From positions 496,001-560,000 of the forward strand of contig NZ_JAACFU010000003.1 in NCBI RefSeq assembly GCF_029051725.1: a stretch of 64,000 nucleotides of DNA. Direction: 5' to 3'. The DNA is from Bradyrhizobium sp. CSS354. Its GTDB lineage: Bacteria > Pseudomonadota > Alphaproteobacteria > Rhizobiales > Xanthobacteraceae. Positions 10,232-19,462 of the stretch are shown here, one piece after another. The translations under genes were made by a program, and so were the position numbers. The notes under the pieces are model-generated. The model was given only the letters and a program-made list of their open reading frames with translations. It had not been told where the DNA came from and made no database searches. The first letter of the stretch is position 1, and each line of letters begins with the position of its first letter.

Positions 10232-10823
10232 CTAATATCTCGCCCGCCTGATCCGCACGTAAAGCGCGCCCTCGCCGCCGTGGCCGATACCGGCTTCTTC
10301 GAACCCCACGACGAAGGCGCGGAATTCCGGCAGGCTCAGCCATTCCGGCACCTGACGGCGCAGCACACCACTTTCGCCGCCGCTGCGGCCCTTGCCGGTG
10401 ATGACGAGCACGAAAGTCAGGCCGTCATGATGGGCGCGGTGCAGGAAGCCGCTCAGAGCGCGATGGGCCCGCATCTGGGTCATGCCGTGCAGATCGAGCC
10501 GCGCCTCGATCTCGCTGCGCCCGCGCGACAGCTTTGTGCGCTCGCGCTTGCCGAGCGGCGCGAGCGGCGGCACCGCCGGCTTCGCCGCACGCGGTGCCGG
10601 GGCAGCGGCAATCGGACGTGGCGATGGCGCAAGCCGCGTGGCGGGCGCTGCAGGAGAAGGCTCGGTGCGCGGTGAAGCCTGTGCCTTGGCGACACGAGGC
10701 TTCCTGAGCGGCTTGACCTGCTTTGCGATCGTATCCCACAGCAGCGCGCTCTTCCTCGCTCAGCGCGCGACGGCGCGGCGAGGGACGAGGCTCCAGCACG
10801 GGCGAGCGGGACGATCGCTTCAT
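10232..10823 (-). pseudogene. Smr-domain protein, frameshifted
   Basis: The ATG at 10823 overlaps the mltA stop as ATGA and opens a frame reading MKRSSRSPVLEPRPSP...SEEERA. Around 10743 the sequence leaves that frame: the adjacent frame continues LWDTIAKQVKPLRKPR and runs to an Smr domain (LDLHGMTQ, VLVITGKGRS, GGEGALYVRIRR) ending at 10232. Removing one base (the A at 10743 on the plus strand) restores a 196-residue protein of normal family layout. The N-terminal frame alone would end at 10425, and the Smr domain alone has a GTG at 10573. Smr domains of the MutS2 C-terminal type often have nuclease activity. This may be a real mutation or a sequence error. Confidence 0.8.
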
Positions 10824-12346
10824 TGCTGCCGATGGGAACGACTTTTCACCGGCCGCCGCGGCTCCTGAACTGGCTCGATCACGGGACGCGGCACCGGCAG
10901 CGGGACTGGACCGGCGACAGCGACCGTCTCGCTCTTGCTTTGCGCCACGGCTGCCGCCGGCTTGTCCTTCGCAGGATCGGTTTGCGGAAACAGTTTTGCA
11001 ATTTTCTCCGAGGGCCGCGGATCCGGCACAGGCAGCCGCGCGCCGCGCGCCGTGGGATCGAGGCCCTTCGGCACCAGCATCACGAAATGCATGGCATGGC
11101 GCAGCCGCCCGGAGACGCGGCCGGCCTCCTGACCCGCGCCGAAATAGAGATCTGCGCGCGCCGGCCCGATGATGGCCGAGCCGGTGTCCTGCGCGATCAT
11201 CAACCGATGGAACGGCGTCTTCGCGCGTTCGGAATCGATCGGGAGCTCGCCTTCGATAAAAAACGGAGTGCCGTAGACGTGGAGCGACTTGTCGACCGCG
11301 ATCGAACGTCCGGCCGTCAGCGGAATGCCCTGCGCGCCGACCGCCTCTTCCTTGTCGGACAGATTGACCTCGCGGAAGAAGATGTAGGAGCGGTTCTGGC
11401 GGCGCAGCTCCCTGGCACCGTCAGGGGTCTGGGCCATCCACTCCCTGATCTTCTGCATCGACATCTCTTCCTTCGGAATGATGCCGCGCTCGATCAGGAT
11501 GCGACCGACCGCCGTGTAGGCATAGCCGTTATAGGCGTCGTAATTGAGCCGGACCGTGCCGCCGTCGTCGAACTTGATCCGCGCCGAGCCCTGGATCTGG
11601 GCGAACAGCAGATCGGTCGGGTCCTTCAGCCAAGCGATCTCGAGTCCGCGGCCGGCGATCTTGCCGTCCTCGATCTCGGCGCGGTCATAATAGGGTACGA
11701 GCTTGCGGCGGCCGATCTTGCGATAGACCGGGCCCTTGTTGGGCAGGCTGACCGAATCCTGCTTGTAGCCGCGCACGAACAGGTTCGAGGGGCGGCGATA
11801 GACCGGGACGTTGTAGACCTCGGTCTGCGTGCGCGATCCCTCCAGCACCGGCTCGTAATAGCCGGTGACGAAACCGTCGGGCTCGCCGAGGCGCGAGATC
11901 CGCAGCGGTGCAAAATTCTCTTCGAAGAAGGTTTTGGCTTTGGCGTCGTCGGCAAGCTCGAGCGACTTGGCGACCCGGCAGGGTTCGCCCAGCGAGGCGC
12001 CTAAAGCCTTGGGTTCGGGAGCGCCGGTCTGCGCGCTGATCGGACGGCAGCTCGCGCGAAAGGTCTTGTAGGCGGCGAGATGATTGTCGTCGCTCCAGCC
12101 CTTCACGTCGGCCCAGGCCAGCGGCAGATATTGCGCGCCGGGAATCTCGAACGGCAGGGGAAGCTGCGGATACGGCAAGGCGCGCGGCGGCGCGGCAGGC
12201 AATTCCGGGAGATGATGGTGATGGCTGCGATAGTGGCGCCGCGCCGCCTCGGCGCCGAGTGAAAACGACGACAGCGCGACGGCACCTGCGCAAAGCGCCG
12301 TCGCGCTGGTCTTCAGGAAAACCTTAATTCGCGCTTCCGGTGCCAA
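10820..12346 (-). CDS. mltA: Membrane-bound lytic murein transglycosylase A
   Basis: MltA cleaves peptidoglycan glycan strands, forming 1,6-anhydromuropeptides in the periplasm. The 508-residue protein has an N-terminal signal-like segment (about residues 10-32), the MltA domain (GYYEPVLEGSRT, LFAQIQGSARI) and the 3D domain with its aspartates (AQDTGSAIIGPARADLYFG). A Pro-rich tail follows. No lipobox cysteine is evident, so membrane anchoring is uncertain. The start is a TTG at 12346 with GGAAG five bases upstream; it overlaps the Tim44-like gene by 23 bases. Confidence 0.93.
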   Translation of the reverse strand: MAPEARIKVFLKTSATALCAGAVALSSFSLGAEAARRHYRSHHHHLPELPAAPPRALPYPQLPLPFEIPGAQYLPLAWADVKGWSDDNHLAAYKTFRASCRPISAQTGAPEPKALGASLGEPCRVAKSLELADDAKAKTFFEENFAPLRISRLGEPDGFVTGYYEPVLEGSRTQTEVYNVPVYRRPSNLFVRGYKQDSVSLPNKGPVYRKIGRRKLVPYYDRAEIEDGKIAGRGLEIAWLKDPTDLLFAQIQGSARIKFDDGGTVRLNYDAYNGYAYTAVGRILIERGIIPKEEMSMQKIREWMAQTPDGARELRRQNRSYIFFREVNLSDKEEAVGAQGIPLTAGRSIAVDKSLHVYGTPFFIEGELPIDSERAKTPFHRLMIAQDTGSAIIGPARADLYFGAGQEAGRVSGRLRHAMHFVMLVPKGLDPTARGARLPVPDPRPSEKIAKLFPQTDPAKDKPAAAVAQSKSETVAVAGPVPLPVPRPVIEPVQEPRRPVKSRSHRQQ

Positions 12347-13019
12347 CCAGCTTCCAGTTCGGATCGCGAGAGGTGATGTCGCGGGCGAAAGTCCAGATGT
12401 CGGTGATGTCGGCGACCGTGTCGGCGCTGCCGTCGACGATGTTGCCGGCCTTGTCTCGGGTGGCCGAGATCATCTGCGAGACGAAGCGGATCGTGAGCTG
12501 GGCGGTGCGGTCGCGCAGCTCGGCGCCGACGAGCTCGGCCTTGTCGATCGAGACAAAGCGCGTCTCGGTCTTCTGCTCGTTCTTCTCGCGCTCCTTGATC
12601 GCGGCGTCGAAGCTTTCATAGACCTCCGACGACAGCAGGTCGCGCAGCGCGCGGCGGTCGCCATTGGCAAAGGCCAGCACGATCATCTCATAGGCGCCGC
12701 GGGCGCCGGAGATGAAATGGCGCGGATCGAAGGTGGAATCCTTTTCGACGATGGAGTCGAGACCCTGGGCGAGCACGGTGCCCGGCTCGGTCAGGCCCTT
12801 CCAGCGGTCGGAGGGCGGGGTCGGCTCGGCCGTCGGCGCCAAGGGGGCCTGGTCGATGACCTTGCCCGGCATGGTGACGACGTTCTTGTCCTGGGCACCC
12901 TGGAGCGCGTTGCGGTCGAACGGCGGCCGCTCGTTGCCGGTGCGCTGCCCCAGCACGCTGCGCAGCCTCAGAAAGATGAAGACCGCCAGCGCCAGGAAGA
13001 TGATGGTGTAGATGTCCAC
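12324..13019 (-). CDS. Tim44-like domain protein
   Basis: The 231-residue protein begins with one membrane segment (IYTIIFLALAVFIFLRLRS). It continues with a linker and a C-terminal Tim44-like domain (from about residue 90, FISGARGAYEMIVLAFANGD onward). Bacterial members (TimA type) are membrane-anchored, and their role is little known. The GTG at 13019 is chosen because the encoded start VDIYTIIF matches relatives (recalled); the frame extends to 13106 without homology. It overlaps the mltA start. Confidence 0.88.
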   Translation of the reverse strand: MDIYTIIFLALAVFIFLRLRSVLGQRTGNERPPFDRNALQGAQDKNVVTMPGKVIDQAPLAPTAEPTPPSDRWKGLTEPGTVLAQGLDSIVEKDSTFDPRHFISGARGAYEMIVLAFANGDRRALRDLLSSEVYESFDAAIKEREKNEQKTETRFVSIDKAELVGAELRDRTAQLTIRFVSQMISATRDKAGNIVDGSADTVADITDIWTFARDITSRDPNWKLVGTGSAN

Positions 13020-13433
13020 GTCGTATTCGCTTTCTGGTCGTCTGTAGAAGGGGCCGTCTCGAAGGGTCGTGCCGGGAAAATCGATCCGGCCAGTAGACCG
13101 TTCCATACCGGAACGGCAAGTCTACATCACCATTTCGGGTCCGCGCGTCAGGTCCGTGGGATGTAGGCACGAAATCTTGCCCGGCCAATGGCGCCTTTTG
13201 GCACAGCACCGAGTGTAGCGCGTTTTATGCTTAAGGGGAAACCCGATCCTGCCCGGAAATCGCGCATCTTCAATCGTTTAAGCCGCGGTTGCGCTGGATC
13301 GGTGGGATGGACGCCACAGTTGTGGGCGTGGCCGGAATTCCCCATCCGGGACCGTTCGTCCTTGTGGAACGAGGTAGCCCTATGTTAGCCAACCGCCGCG
13401 AAATTCAGCCCAATCGGGTAAGGAGACACTCTT
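13020..13433. other. Intergenic region between Tim44-like gene and secB
   Basis: These 414 bases separate two divergent genes and should hold both promoters. A short palindrome is present at 13098-13116 (CCGTTCC, spacer, GGAACGG). I find no convincing coding sequence. In some alphaproteobacteria an fxsA gene sits here (recalled), but none is visible. Confidence 0.6.
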
Positions 13434-13916
13434 ATGACCAACGGTAACGGCACCCCTCCCGAGGCGGCCCAGGCTCCCCAGCTCAACGTCCTGGCGCAAT
13501 ATACCAAGGACCTCTCCTTCGAAAACCCGAATGCGCCCAGCTCGCTCCAGCAGCAGAGCCAGCCGCCCCAGATCAACATCCAGATCAATGTCAGCGCCAA
13601 CAACCTCAGCGAACAGGAGTTCGAGGTGACTTTGTCAGTCGAGGGCAAGGCCGAGACCGCCGGCAAGATCATGTTCTCGTTCGAGCTCGCCTATGCCGGC
13701 GTGTTCCGCATCTCCAACGTGCCGAAGGACAATTTGCATCCGCTGGTCATGATCGAATGCCCGCGCCTGCTGTTCCCGTTCGCCCGTGAGATCATCGCCA
13801 CTGCCGTGCGCGACGGCGGGTTCCCGCCTTTGATGCTGGATCCGGTCGACTTCGTCGGCCTCTATCGTCAGAACATGGAGCGGCAAATGGCCGCTCAGCC
13901 GGGCGGCCAGGCTTAA
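13434..13916 (+). CDS. secB: Protein-export chaperone SecB
   Basis: SecB binds unfolded preproteins in the cytoplasm and hands them to SecA. The 160-residue protein has the family core ([52 protein letters not shown]). The start has AAGGAG upstream (13420-13425). It overlaps the end of the convergent dnaQ gene by four bases. Confidence 0.97.
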   Translation: MTNGNGTPPEAAQAPQLNVLAQYTKDLSFENPNAPSSLQQQSQPPQINIQINVSANNLSEQEFEVTLSVEGKAETAGKIMFSFELAYAGVFRISNVPKDNLHPLVMIECPRLLFPFAREIIATAVRDGGFPPLMLDPVDFVGLYRQNMERQMAAQPGGQA

Positions 13917-14629
13917 CCAGCCGAAGCGACCGCTGGAGCGGGCAAGAACTCGTTCCAGATCGCCTTGTCGCCGAGCGTTGCGATGAAGGCCCGGTGGGCC
14001 TCGCGCTCGGCGTCTGAAATCCGCGGTGGAAGCGGCGCCGGCCGTTGACGCCGGGGCGCATCGGCAGCCCCATTGGCGCGAGTTTCCTCGGATTCCGAAG
14101 CCAGCAGCAGCTGCGATTGCCGCGCCCCGACCAGATCCACATAGACTTCCGCAAGCAACTCGGCGTCGAGCAATGCGCCGTGCTTGGTGCGGCGTGAATT
14201 GTCGATCGCATAGCGTGAGCAGAGATCGTCGAGCCGGTTCGACACGCCGGGATGCTTGCGCCGTGCCAGCAGCAGCGTATCGACCAGCCGCTCGCGCGGG
14301 ATCGCCGCGCGCTTGATCCGGTCGAGCTCGGCATTGATGAAGCTGATGTCGAACGAGGCATTGTGGATCACCAGCGGCGCGTCGCCGATGAATTCCAGAA
14401 AATCGTCGACGACCTCGTGGAACAGCTGCTTCGTCGCCAGAAACTCGGCCGACAGCCCGTGCACCGCAAAAGCTTCTGCTGGCATATCCCTTTCGGGATT
14501 GATGTAGACGTGGAAACTTTGTCCCGTCGGCATGCGATTGAGCATCTCGACGCAGCCGATTTCGACCAGGCGGTCTCCCCGCAGCGGGTCGAGGCCGGTG
14601 GTTTCGGTGTCGAGAACGATTTCGCGCAT
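13913..14629 (-). CDS. dnaQ: DNA polymerase III epsilon subunit (3'-5' exonuclease)
   Basis: DnaQ proofreads during chromosome replication within the Pol III core. The 238-residue protein shows the three exonuclease motifs: Exo[10 protein letters not shown], Exo[16 protein letters not shown] and Exo[20 protein letters not shown]. The ATG at 14629 ([12 protein letters not shown]) is the family start; the upstream open frame runs into coaE. It is 28 bases after the coaE stop, and the maf - coaE - dnaQ order suggests one transcript. Confidence 0.96.
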   Translation of the reverse strand: MREIVLDTETTGLDPLRGDRLVEIGCVEMLNRMPTGQSFHVYINPERDMPAEAFAVHGLSAEFLATKQLFHEVVDDFLEFIGDAPLVIHNASFDISFINAELDRIKRAAIPRERLVDTLLLARRKHPGVSNRLDDLCSRYAIDNSRRTKHGALLDAELLAEVYVDLVGARQSQLLLASESEETRANGAADAPRRQRPAPLPPRISDAEREAHRAFIATLGDKAIWNEFLPAPAVASAG

Positions 14630-14657
14630 GATCTGAAAAGCCGTGTCAGGCGGCGAA

Positions 14658-15257
14658 TCAGGCGCGCCGCTGCGGCATCTTAACGACCTCAGCCAGGATG
14701 TGCGCGATTTGGGCGCGCACCGGCTCGAGTCCGTGTGACGTATCCACCACGAAATCGGCACGCTTGCGCTTTTCCGCGTCGGGTGTCTGCTTGGCGATGA
14801 TGGCGTCGAGCTTGGCCTCGTCCATGGTGCCGCGCGCCAGCACGCGCTCGCGCTGCAGTTCCGGAGACGTGGTTACGACGACCACGGCATCGACCCTCGT
14901 CTCGCCGCCCGTCTCGAACAGCAGTGGAATGTCCAGCACCACCACCGGCGCGTTGGCGGCTTCGGCGTCAGCGAAGAATTTCTTCCGGGAAGCGCCTAGC
15001 ATCGGATGGACGATCTGCTCCAGCTGCTTGATGGCGGCAGGATCGTGCACCACACGCGCCGAGAGTTTTGGCCGATCGACCTTGCCGTTCGCGGTGGTGC
15101 CGGGGAAGGCCGCCTCGATCGCGGGCGCAGCCTCACCCTCATAGAGCTGATGGACGGCCGCATCGGCATCGTAGACAGGGACGCCAGCCTCCGCGAATAA
15201 TTTCGCGGTGGTCGATTTGCCCATCCCGATCGAGCCGGTCAGTCCCAGGATCCGCAT
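14658..15257 (-). CDS. coaE: Dephospho-CoA kinase
   Basis: CoaE phosphorylates the ribose 3'-hydroxyl of dephospho-CoA, the final step of CoA synthesis. The 199-residue protein begins [16 protein letters not shown] with the P-loop at about 7-16, and shows the usual VYDADAAVH and DIPLLFETG blocks. It follows maf by 23 bases, with no room for another gene. Confidence 0.96.
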   Translation of the reverse strand: MRILGLTGSIGMGKSTTAKLFAEAGVPVYDADAAVHQLYEGEAAPAIEAAFPGTTANGKVDRPKLSARVVHDPAAIKQLEQIVHPMLGASRKKFFADAEAANAPVVVLDIPLLFETGGETRVDAVVVVTTSPELQRERVLARGTMDEAKLDAIIAKQTPDAEKRKRADFVVDTSHGLEPVRAQIAHILAEVVKMPQRRA

Positions 15258-15280
15258 CAGCACCCAGCCATATCTGCCAT

Positions 15281-15889
15281 TCACACCGCAACTAGCCGCT
15301 CGCGCCGCAGGAACGCAAGCAGCGACAGCAGCGGCAAACCGAGAATGGTGAAGTGGTCGCCCTCGATGCGCTCGAACAAATGGATACCCAGGCTTTCGAG
15401 CTGATAGCCTCCGACGCTGGTGGTGACGGCATCGCCGGCGATGTCGAGATAGGCCGAAAGCTCGGCCTCCGTCATCTGCCGCATGGTGAGGCGCGCGACC
15501 GAGATGTCCTCGAAGATGATCTCGCCGTCGCGTGCTATCGCCACGGCGGAATTCAGCTCATGGCTATGGCCGGAGAGATCACGCAGTTGCGCCAGCGCCT
15601 GGGCGCGGCCCGCAGGCTTGTTGAAGAGGCGATCGCCAAGCGCCAGCGTTTGATCCGCACCGATGACGGTGCTTCCGGCGTGATGGGTCGAGACTGCCTT
15701 GGCCTTTTCGCGCGCCAGCAGCAGGGCAATCTCGCGCGGATCAGAAAGCCCGGAGGCGGCCTGGATCTCGCGCTCGTCGATATCAGCCGTGATCGCCTTG
15801 AACTCGAGCCCGGCATTCGCCAGCAGCATCTTTCGCGCGCTGCTCTGCGAGGCCAGGATCAACGAAGATTTGCCGAGCCACAGACCCAT
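15281..15889 (-). CDS. maf: Maf family nucleotide pyrophosphatase
   Basis: Maf proteins hydrolyse non-canonical or modified nucleoside triphosphates. The 202-residue protein has the family signature [14 protein letters not shown] near the start, with ADIDERE and [10 protein letters not shown] following. It lies 18 bases after the end of the PEP synthase regulatory gene on the same strand, so cotranscription is likely. The exact substrate preference cannot be told from sequence by eye. Confidence 0.93.
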   Translation of the reverse strand: MGLWLGKSSLILASQSSARKMLLANAGLEFKAITADIDEREIQAASGLSDPREIALLLAREKAKAVSTHHAGSTVIGADQTLALGDRLFNKPAGRAQALAQLRDLSGHSHELNSAVAIARDGEIIFEDISVARLTMRQMTEAELSAYLDIAGDAVTTSVGGYQLESLGIHLFERIEGDHFTILGLPLLSLLAFLRRERLVAV

Positions 15890-15907
15890 CGCGAAACTAT
15901 CCCAAAA

Positions 15908-16747
15908 CTATTCAGAAGGCCGGTTACGCTGGCGATCGCTGTAGAGTTTCATGATCGCCGCGGCGGTTTCCTCGATCGAGCGCCGCGTGACGTCGAGCAG
16001 CGGCCAATCGTGCTTGGCGCTCAGCTTGCGGGCAAATGCGACCTCCTCGGCGACCGACTGCTTGTCGGTATAGGTGTCGCTGCTGGAATCGGCGCCCATG
16101 GAGAGCAAGCGGTTCGTGCGCACCTGGATCAAGCGTTCTGGCGTCGCATGCAAGCTCACCACCAGCGGTCGCGTCAACGTTTCCAATTGCGACGGCACCG
16201 GAATGCCGGGAACCAGCGGCACGTTGGCAGTGCGGATGCCTCGGTTGGCAAGATAGATCGACGTCGGGGTCTTGGAGGTGCGGGAGACACCGACGAGCAC
16301 CACGTCCGCATCGTCGAGCCCTTCGACATGCTGGCCGTCATCGTGGATCATCGTGTAGTTCAACGCGTCGATGCGCTTGAAGTATTCGGCGTTGAGCACG
16401 TGCTGGGCGCCGACCCGGCCGGTCGTGGCAGCTCCGAGATAGGCCTCGAACAACTGCATCACCGGGCCGATGATCGACAAGCTCGGAACATTGATTCCTT
16501 TGCACTTGTCCTCGAGCCTGGAGACCAGATCCTTCTCGAGCAGCGTGAACAATACGATTCCCGGTGCTTCCTCGATCTCGTCGAGCACGCGATCGAGCTG
16601 TTTCTGGCTGCGCACCAGCGGATAGACGTGTTCGACCGGCGTGACGTTGGCGTACTGGGCGGCAACGGCGCGCGCGACCGTGATCAGCGTCTCACCGGTG
16701 GAATCGGACACGAGGTGCAGATGGAAATAATTGTTCGAGGTCGGCAC
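15908..16747 (-). CDS. Pyruvate, phosphate dikinase / PEP synthase regulatory protein (DUF299)
   Basis: Proteins of this family are bifunctional ADP/Pi-dependent kinase-phosphorylases that switch PEP-synthesising dikinases off and on. The 279-residue protein has the N-terminal SDSTGETL block and the P-loop-like [18 protein letters not shown] around 150-170. The start is a GTG at 16747. It is the first gene of the leftward maf-coaE-dnaQ run. In Caulobacter and Sinorhizobium this family member borders the chromosome origin (recalled). Confidence 0.92.
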   Translation of the reverse strand: MPTSNNYFHLHLVSDSTGETLITVARAVAAQYANVTPVEHVYPLVRSQKQLDRVLDEIEEAPGIVLFTLLEKDLVSRLEDKCKGINVPSLSIIGPVMQLFEAYLGAATTGRVGAQHVLNAEYFKRIDALNYTMIHDDGQHVEGLDDADVVLVGVSRTSKTPTSIYLANRGIRTANVPLVPGIPVPSQLETLTRPLVVSLHATPERLIQVRTNRLLSMGADSSSDTYTDKQSVAEEVAFARKLSAKHDWPLLDVTRRSIEETAAAIMKLYSDRQRNRPSE

Positions 16748-17205
16748 AAAAGCCCTTTGTATGAAGTCGGTGTGGTTTGTGGATTTCTGTGGACCTTAAC
16801 CGCTCGGAAAGGGATGTGCGACACCGGGGGCGGGACAAGTGCCGATTTTCTTCACACCACTGCCCCTGAGAACAACTTCGACGCCCTGCCGAAAGGGAAA
16901 CGGGATTGCGTCGATAACCCTCTTGATAAGCTGCCGACAGAAACGCGCAAGCCTTTGAAGCTGACCGACTTATCGAGAGTGGCCAGAGCGATCAGGGATA
17001 TGTTGATGGATGTGAACAAGCGCGTGTGAACGGGCGGACGGAAATGTGTGAGTCCAATTCACCGTCACATAGACTCAAACCTTAAGAATCTAAGATTCTT
17101 ATTGGAGAAGGGCGCTACGGACGGATATGTGTGCAGGCAAGACCTTAACGACTCCTTACTATCCCCAGCGTTCCCCTCCGCTGGGCAGGAATCCGGACCC
17201 CAGAC
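16748..17205. other. Candidate chromosomal replication origin (oriC)
   Basis: This 458-base gap separates leftward (DUF299) from rightward (hemJ) genes. It holds several 7/9 matches to the DnaA box TTATCCACA: TTATCGACG (16909-16917, minus), TTATCAAGA (16921-16929, minus), TTATCGAGA (16970-16978, plus), TTCTTCACA (16848-16856, plus) and AAATCCACA (16778-16786, minus). It also has three TGTGG repeats at 16771-16796, an AT-rich palindrome AAGAATC/GATTCTT near 17083-17099 and a CtrA-like box TTAA-N7-TTAC at 17145-17159. No perfect DnaA box was seen. Origin status is an inference from these features and neighbours. Confidence 0.55.
17145..17159 (+). promoter_or_regulatory. CtrA-like box in candidate origin
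   Basis: The sequence TTAACGACTCCTTAC matches the CtrA consensus TTAA-N7-TTAA at seven of eight fixed bases. It lies 47 bases upstream of the hemJ ATG. In Caulobacter, CtrA silences the origin and also regulates many promoters. One near-match can arise by chance. Confidence 0.35.
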
Positions 17206-17640
17206 ATGTTTGAAGACGTCTATCTCTGGATCAAGGCGCTGCATGTGATCGCCGTCATCTCCTGGATGGCGGGCATGCTCTATTTGCCACGGCTATTCGT
17301 TTATCATTGCGAGGCCGAAATCGGCTCGAAGCAGTCGGAAACGTTCAAGGTCATGGAACGGCGGCTGTTCAAGGCCATCATCAACCCCGCCATGATCGTG
17401 ACCTGGCTCGCCGGGCTTTATCTCGCCTGGGCCGGACACTGGTTCACTTTCGGCTGGCTGCACGTAAAACTGGCACTGGTCCTGGCGATGTCCGCGGTCC
17501 ACGGCTTTTTTTCGCGCTGGTTGAAGGATTTCGCGGCGGACCGACGCCCCCGGAGCCAGAAATTCTATCGGATTATCAACGAAGTACCGACTGCCTTGAT
17601 GATTCTGATCGTCATCATGGTGATCGTGAAGCCGTTCTAG
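17206..17640 (+). CDS. hemJ: Protoporphyrinogen oxidase HemJ
   Basis: HemJ oxidises protoporphyrinogen IX to protoporphyrin IX in the inner membrane, the penultimate step of haem synthesis. The 144-residue protein has four hydrophobic segments and the family N-terminal block W-x-K-A-L-H-V-I-A-V-I-S-W-M-A-G-M with its conserved histidine. A conserved lysine follows in HVKLALVL. An AGGA lies upstream of the ATG (17187-17190). hemE, which accompanies hemJ in several alphaproteobacteria, is not adjacent here. Confidence 0.92.
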   Translation: MFEDVYLWIKALHVIAVISWMAGMLYLPRLFVYHCEAEIGSKQSETFKVMERRLFKAIINPAMIVTWLAGLYLAWAGHWFTFGWLHVKLALVLAMSAVHGFFSRWLKDFAADRRPRSQKFYRIINEVPTALMILIVIMVIVKPF

Positions 17641-17886
17641 GCAGGGTCGTGAACAATCGCTCAGTGCTTCTGCTTGCGGAGTGTGAGGCGATTTTCTATA
17701 TTAGCAATATCCCACCCAACGCAGGCGGATGTGGTTGTGTCTGAGCTTTCCAGAGGCCGGACACCCCATCAGGTTTGAAGCCTCACCGGCACTCTCCTTG
17801 CCAGACCTGCGGACCTTGCCTTTTCGCGTCCGCATTTCAGAGCCTCCTCGCACCCCCTCCCCAGGTTACCCCACAGGACCACCCCA

Positions 17887-19152
17887 ATGCGGGAAATCAA
17901 ACTCCAGGACCTCAAGTCGAAGACGCCGGCCGAGCTCGTCTCGTTCGCGGAAGAGAACGGGGTCGAGAATGCCAGCACCATGCGCAAGCAGGAGCTGCTG
18001 TTCGCCATCCTCAAGCAGCTTGCGCTCGCTGAGACCGACATCGTCGGCGAAGGCGTCGTCGAGGTTCTCTCCGATGGCTTCGGCTTCCTCCGCTCCCCCG
18101 ATGCGAATTATCTGCCGGGACCGGACGACATTTACGTTTCGCCCTCGCAGATCCGCCGTTTTGGCCTGCGCACCGGCGATACCATCGAAGGCCACATCCG
18201 TAGCCCGAAAGAGGGCGAGCGCTATTTCGCATTGCTGAAGGTCAACACGCTCAATTTCGAGGACCCGGAAAAGGCCAAGCACAAGGTCAATTTCGACAAC
18301 CTCACGCCGCTGTTTCCGAATCAGCGCTTCCGCATGGAAATCGACGACCCGACGCGGAAAGACCTGTCTGCAAGGGTTATCGACATCGTCGCGCCGATCG
18401 GCAAGGGCCAGCGCGCGCTGATCGTCGCGCCGCCGCGCACGGGCAAGACCGTGCTGATGCAGAACATCGCGCATTCGATCGCGCATAATCATCCCGAGTG
18501 CTATCTGATCGTGCTCCTGATCGACGAACGTCCGGAAGAAGTCACGGACATGCAGCGCTCGGTGAAGGGTGAGGTGGTGTCCTCGACCTTCGACGAGCCG
18601 GCGGTGCGCCACGTCCAGGTCGCTGAGATGGTGATCGAGAAGGCCAAGCGTCTGGTCGAACATGGCCGCGACGTCGTGATCCTGCTGGACTCCATCACGC
18701 GCCTCGGCCGCGCCTACAACACGGTGGTGCCGTCATCGGGCAAGGTGCTGACCGGCGGTGTCGATGCCAACGCGCTGCAGCGGCCGAAGCGGTTCTTCGG
18801 CGCCGCCCGCAACATCGAAGAGGGCGGCTCGCTGACGATCATCGCGACCGCGCTGGTCGATACCGGCAGCCGCATGGACGAAGTCATCTTCGAAGAGTTC
18901 AAGGGCACCGGTAACTCCGAGCTGATCCTCGACCGCAAGGTTTCGGACAAGCGGACCTTCCCGGCGATCGACATTTCGCGCTCCGGCACCCGCAAGGAAG
19001 AGCTGATCACCGATCCGGTGGTCCTGAAGAAGATGTACGTGCTCCGCCGCATCCTGAACCCGATGGGGACGATGGACGGAATCGACTTCCTGCTCGACAA
19101 GCTGCGCTCGACCAAGAGCAATTCCGAGTTCTTCGACTCGATGAACACCTGA
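17887..19152 (+). CDS. rho: Transcription termination factor Rho
   Basis: Rho is the hexameric RNA helicase that ends transcription of untranslated RNA. The 421-residue protein has the N-terminal helical and cold-shock-like RNA-binding domains ([21 protein letters not shown]), Walker A APPRTGKT near 184 and Walker [12 protein letters not shown]. The Q- and R-loop region follows. A 246-base leader separates it from hemJ; rho genes are often autoregulated through such leaders. A hairpin terminator follows. Confidence 0.98.
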   Translation: MREIKLQDLKSKTPAELVSFAEENGVENASTMRKQELLFAILKQLALAETDIVGEGVVEVLSDGFGFLRSPDANYLPGPDDIYVSPSQIRRFGLRTGDTIEGHIRSPKEGERYFALLKVNTLNFEDPEKAKHKVNFDNLTPLFPNQRFRMEIDDPTRKDLSARVIDIVAPIGKGQRALIVAPPRTGKTVLMQNIAHSIAHNHPECYLIVLLIDERPEEVTDMQRSVKGEVVSSTFDEPAVRHVQVAEMVIEKAKRLVEHGRDVVILLDSITRLGRAYNTVVPSSGKVLTGGVDANALQRPKRFFGAARNIEEGGSLTIIATALVDTGSRMDEVIFEEFKGTGNSELILDRKVSDKRTFPAIDISRSGTRKEELITDPVVLKKMYVLRRILNPMGTMDGIDFLLDKLRSTKSNSEFFDSMNT

Positions 19153-19170
19153 TTGCAGTGCAACATGATC

Positions 19171-19200
19171 AAAGGGAGCCTCCGGGCGCCCTTTTTTGTT
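19171..19200 (+). terminator. Rho-gene terminator hairpin
   Basis: The stem AAAGGG/CCCTTT continues after one A-G mismatch with GCC/GGC around the loop TCCG. A run of T follows (19192-19197). It starts 18 bases after the rho stop, so it should end the hemJ-rho transcript by an intrinsic mechanism. Confidence 0.8.
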
Positions 19201-19462
19201 GTGCGGCTTTGCTGCAGCGAAGGTGCAGCACGGCGGGGTGTTCGTCGCCTGGACTACATGTTGCCTAAGATATTGATATAGTTGTTGAATATTTTGATAG
19301 AGAAGCGCTGCTCATTCCGTTGGGAGTGGCTTTGCAGCAGACGCTCGCGAATTTGTTGCATCGCAATATAGGTTTTGCTGCGGGAATTGGTGCAGCAAAA
19401 TCGCGCGATTTGTCGGCCAAAACGGACGTTTGCCTTTTTCCTGTCAGCCGGACAAATAGGCC
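19201..19462. other. Intergenic region upstream of mnmE
   Basis: With the rho terminator included, 310 bases lie between rho and mnmE. The part at about 19255-19300 is unusually AT-rich for this genome and probably contains the mnmE promoter. I see no coding sequence, tandem repeat or clear regulatory motif. Confidence 0.5.

Noticed and set aside
15353..17029. 558-residue plus-strand open frame
   Set aside because: It is antisense to maf and the DUF299 gene over most of its length and has the codon bias of a shadow frame; no domain is recognisable.
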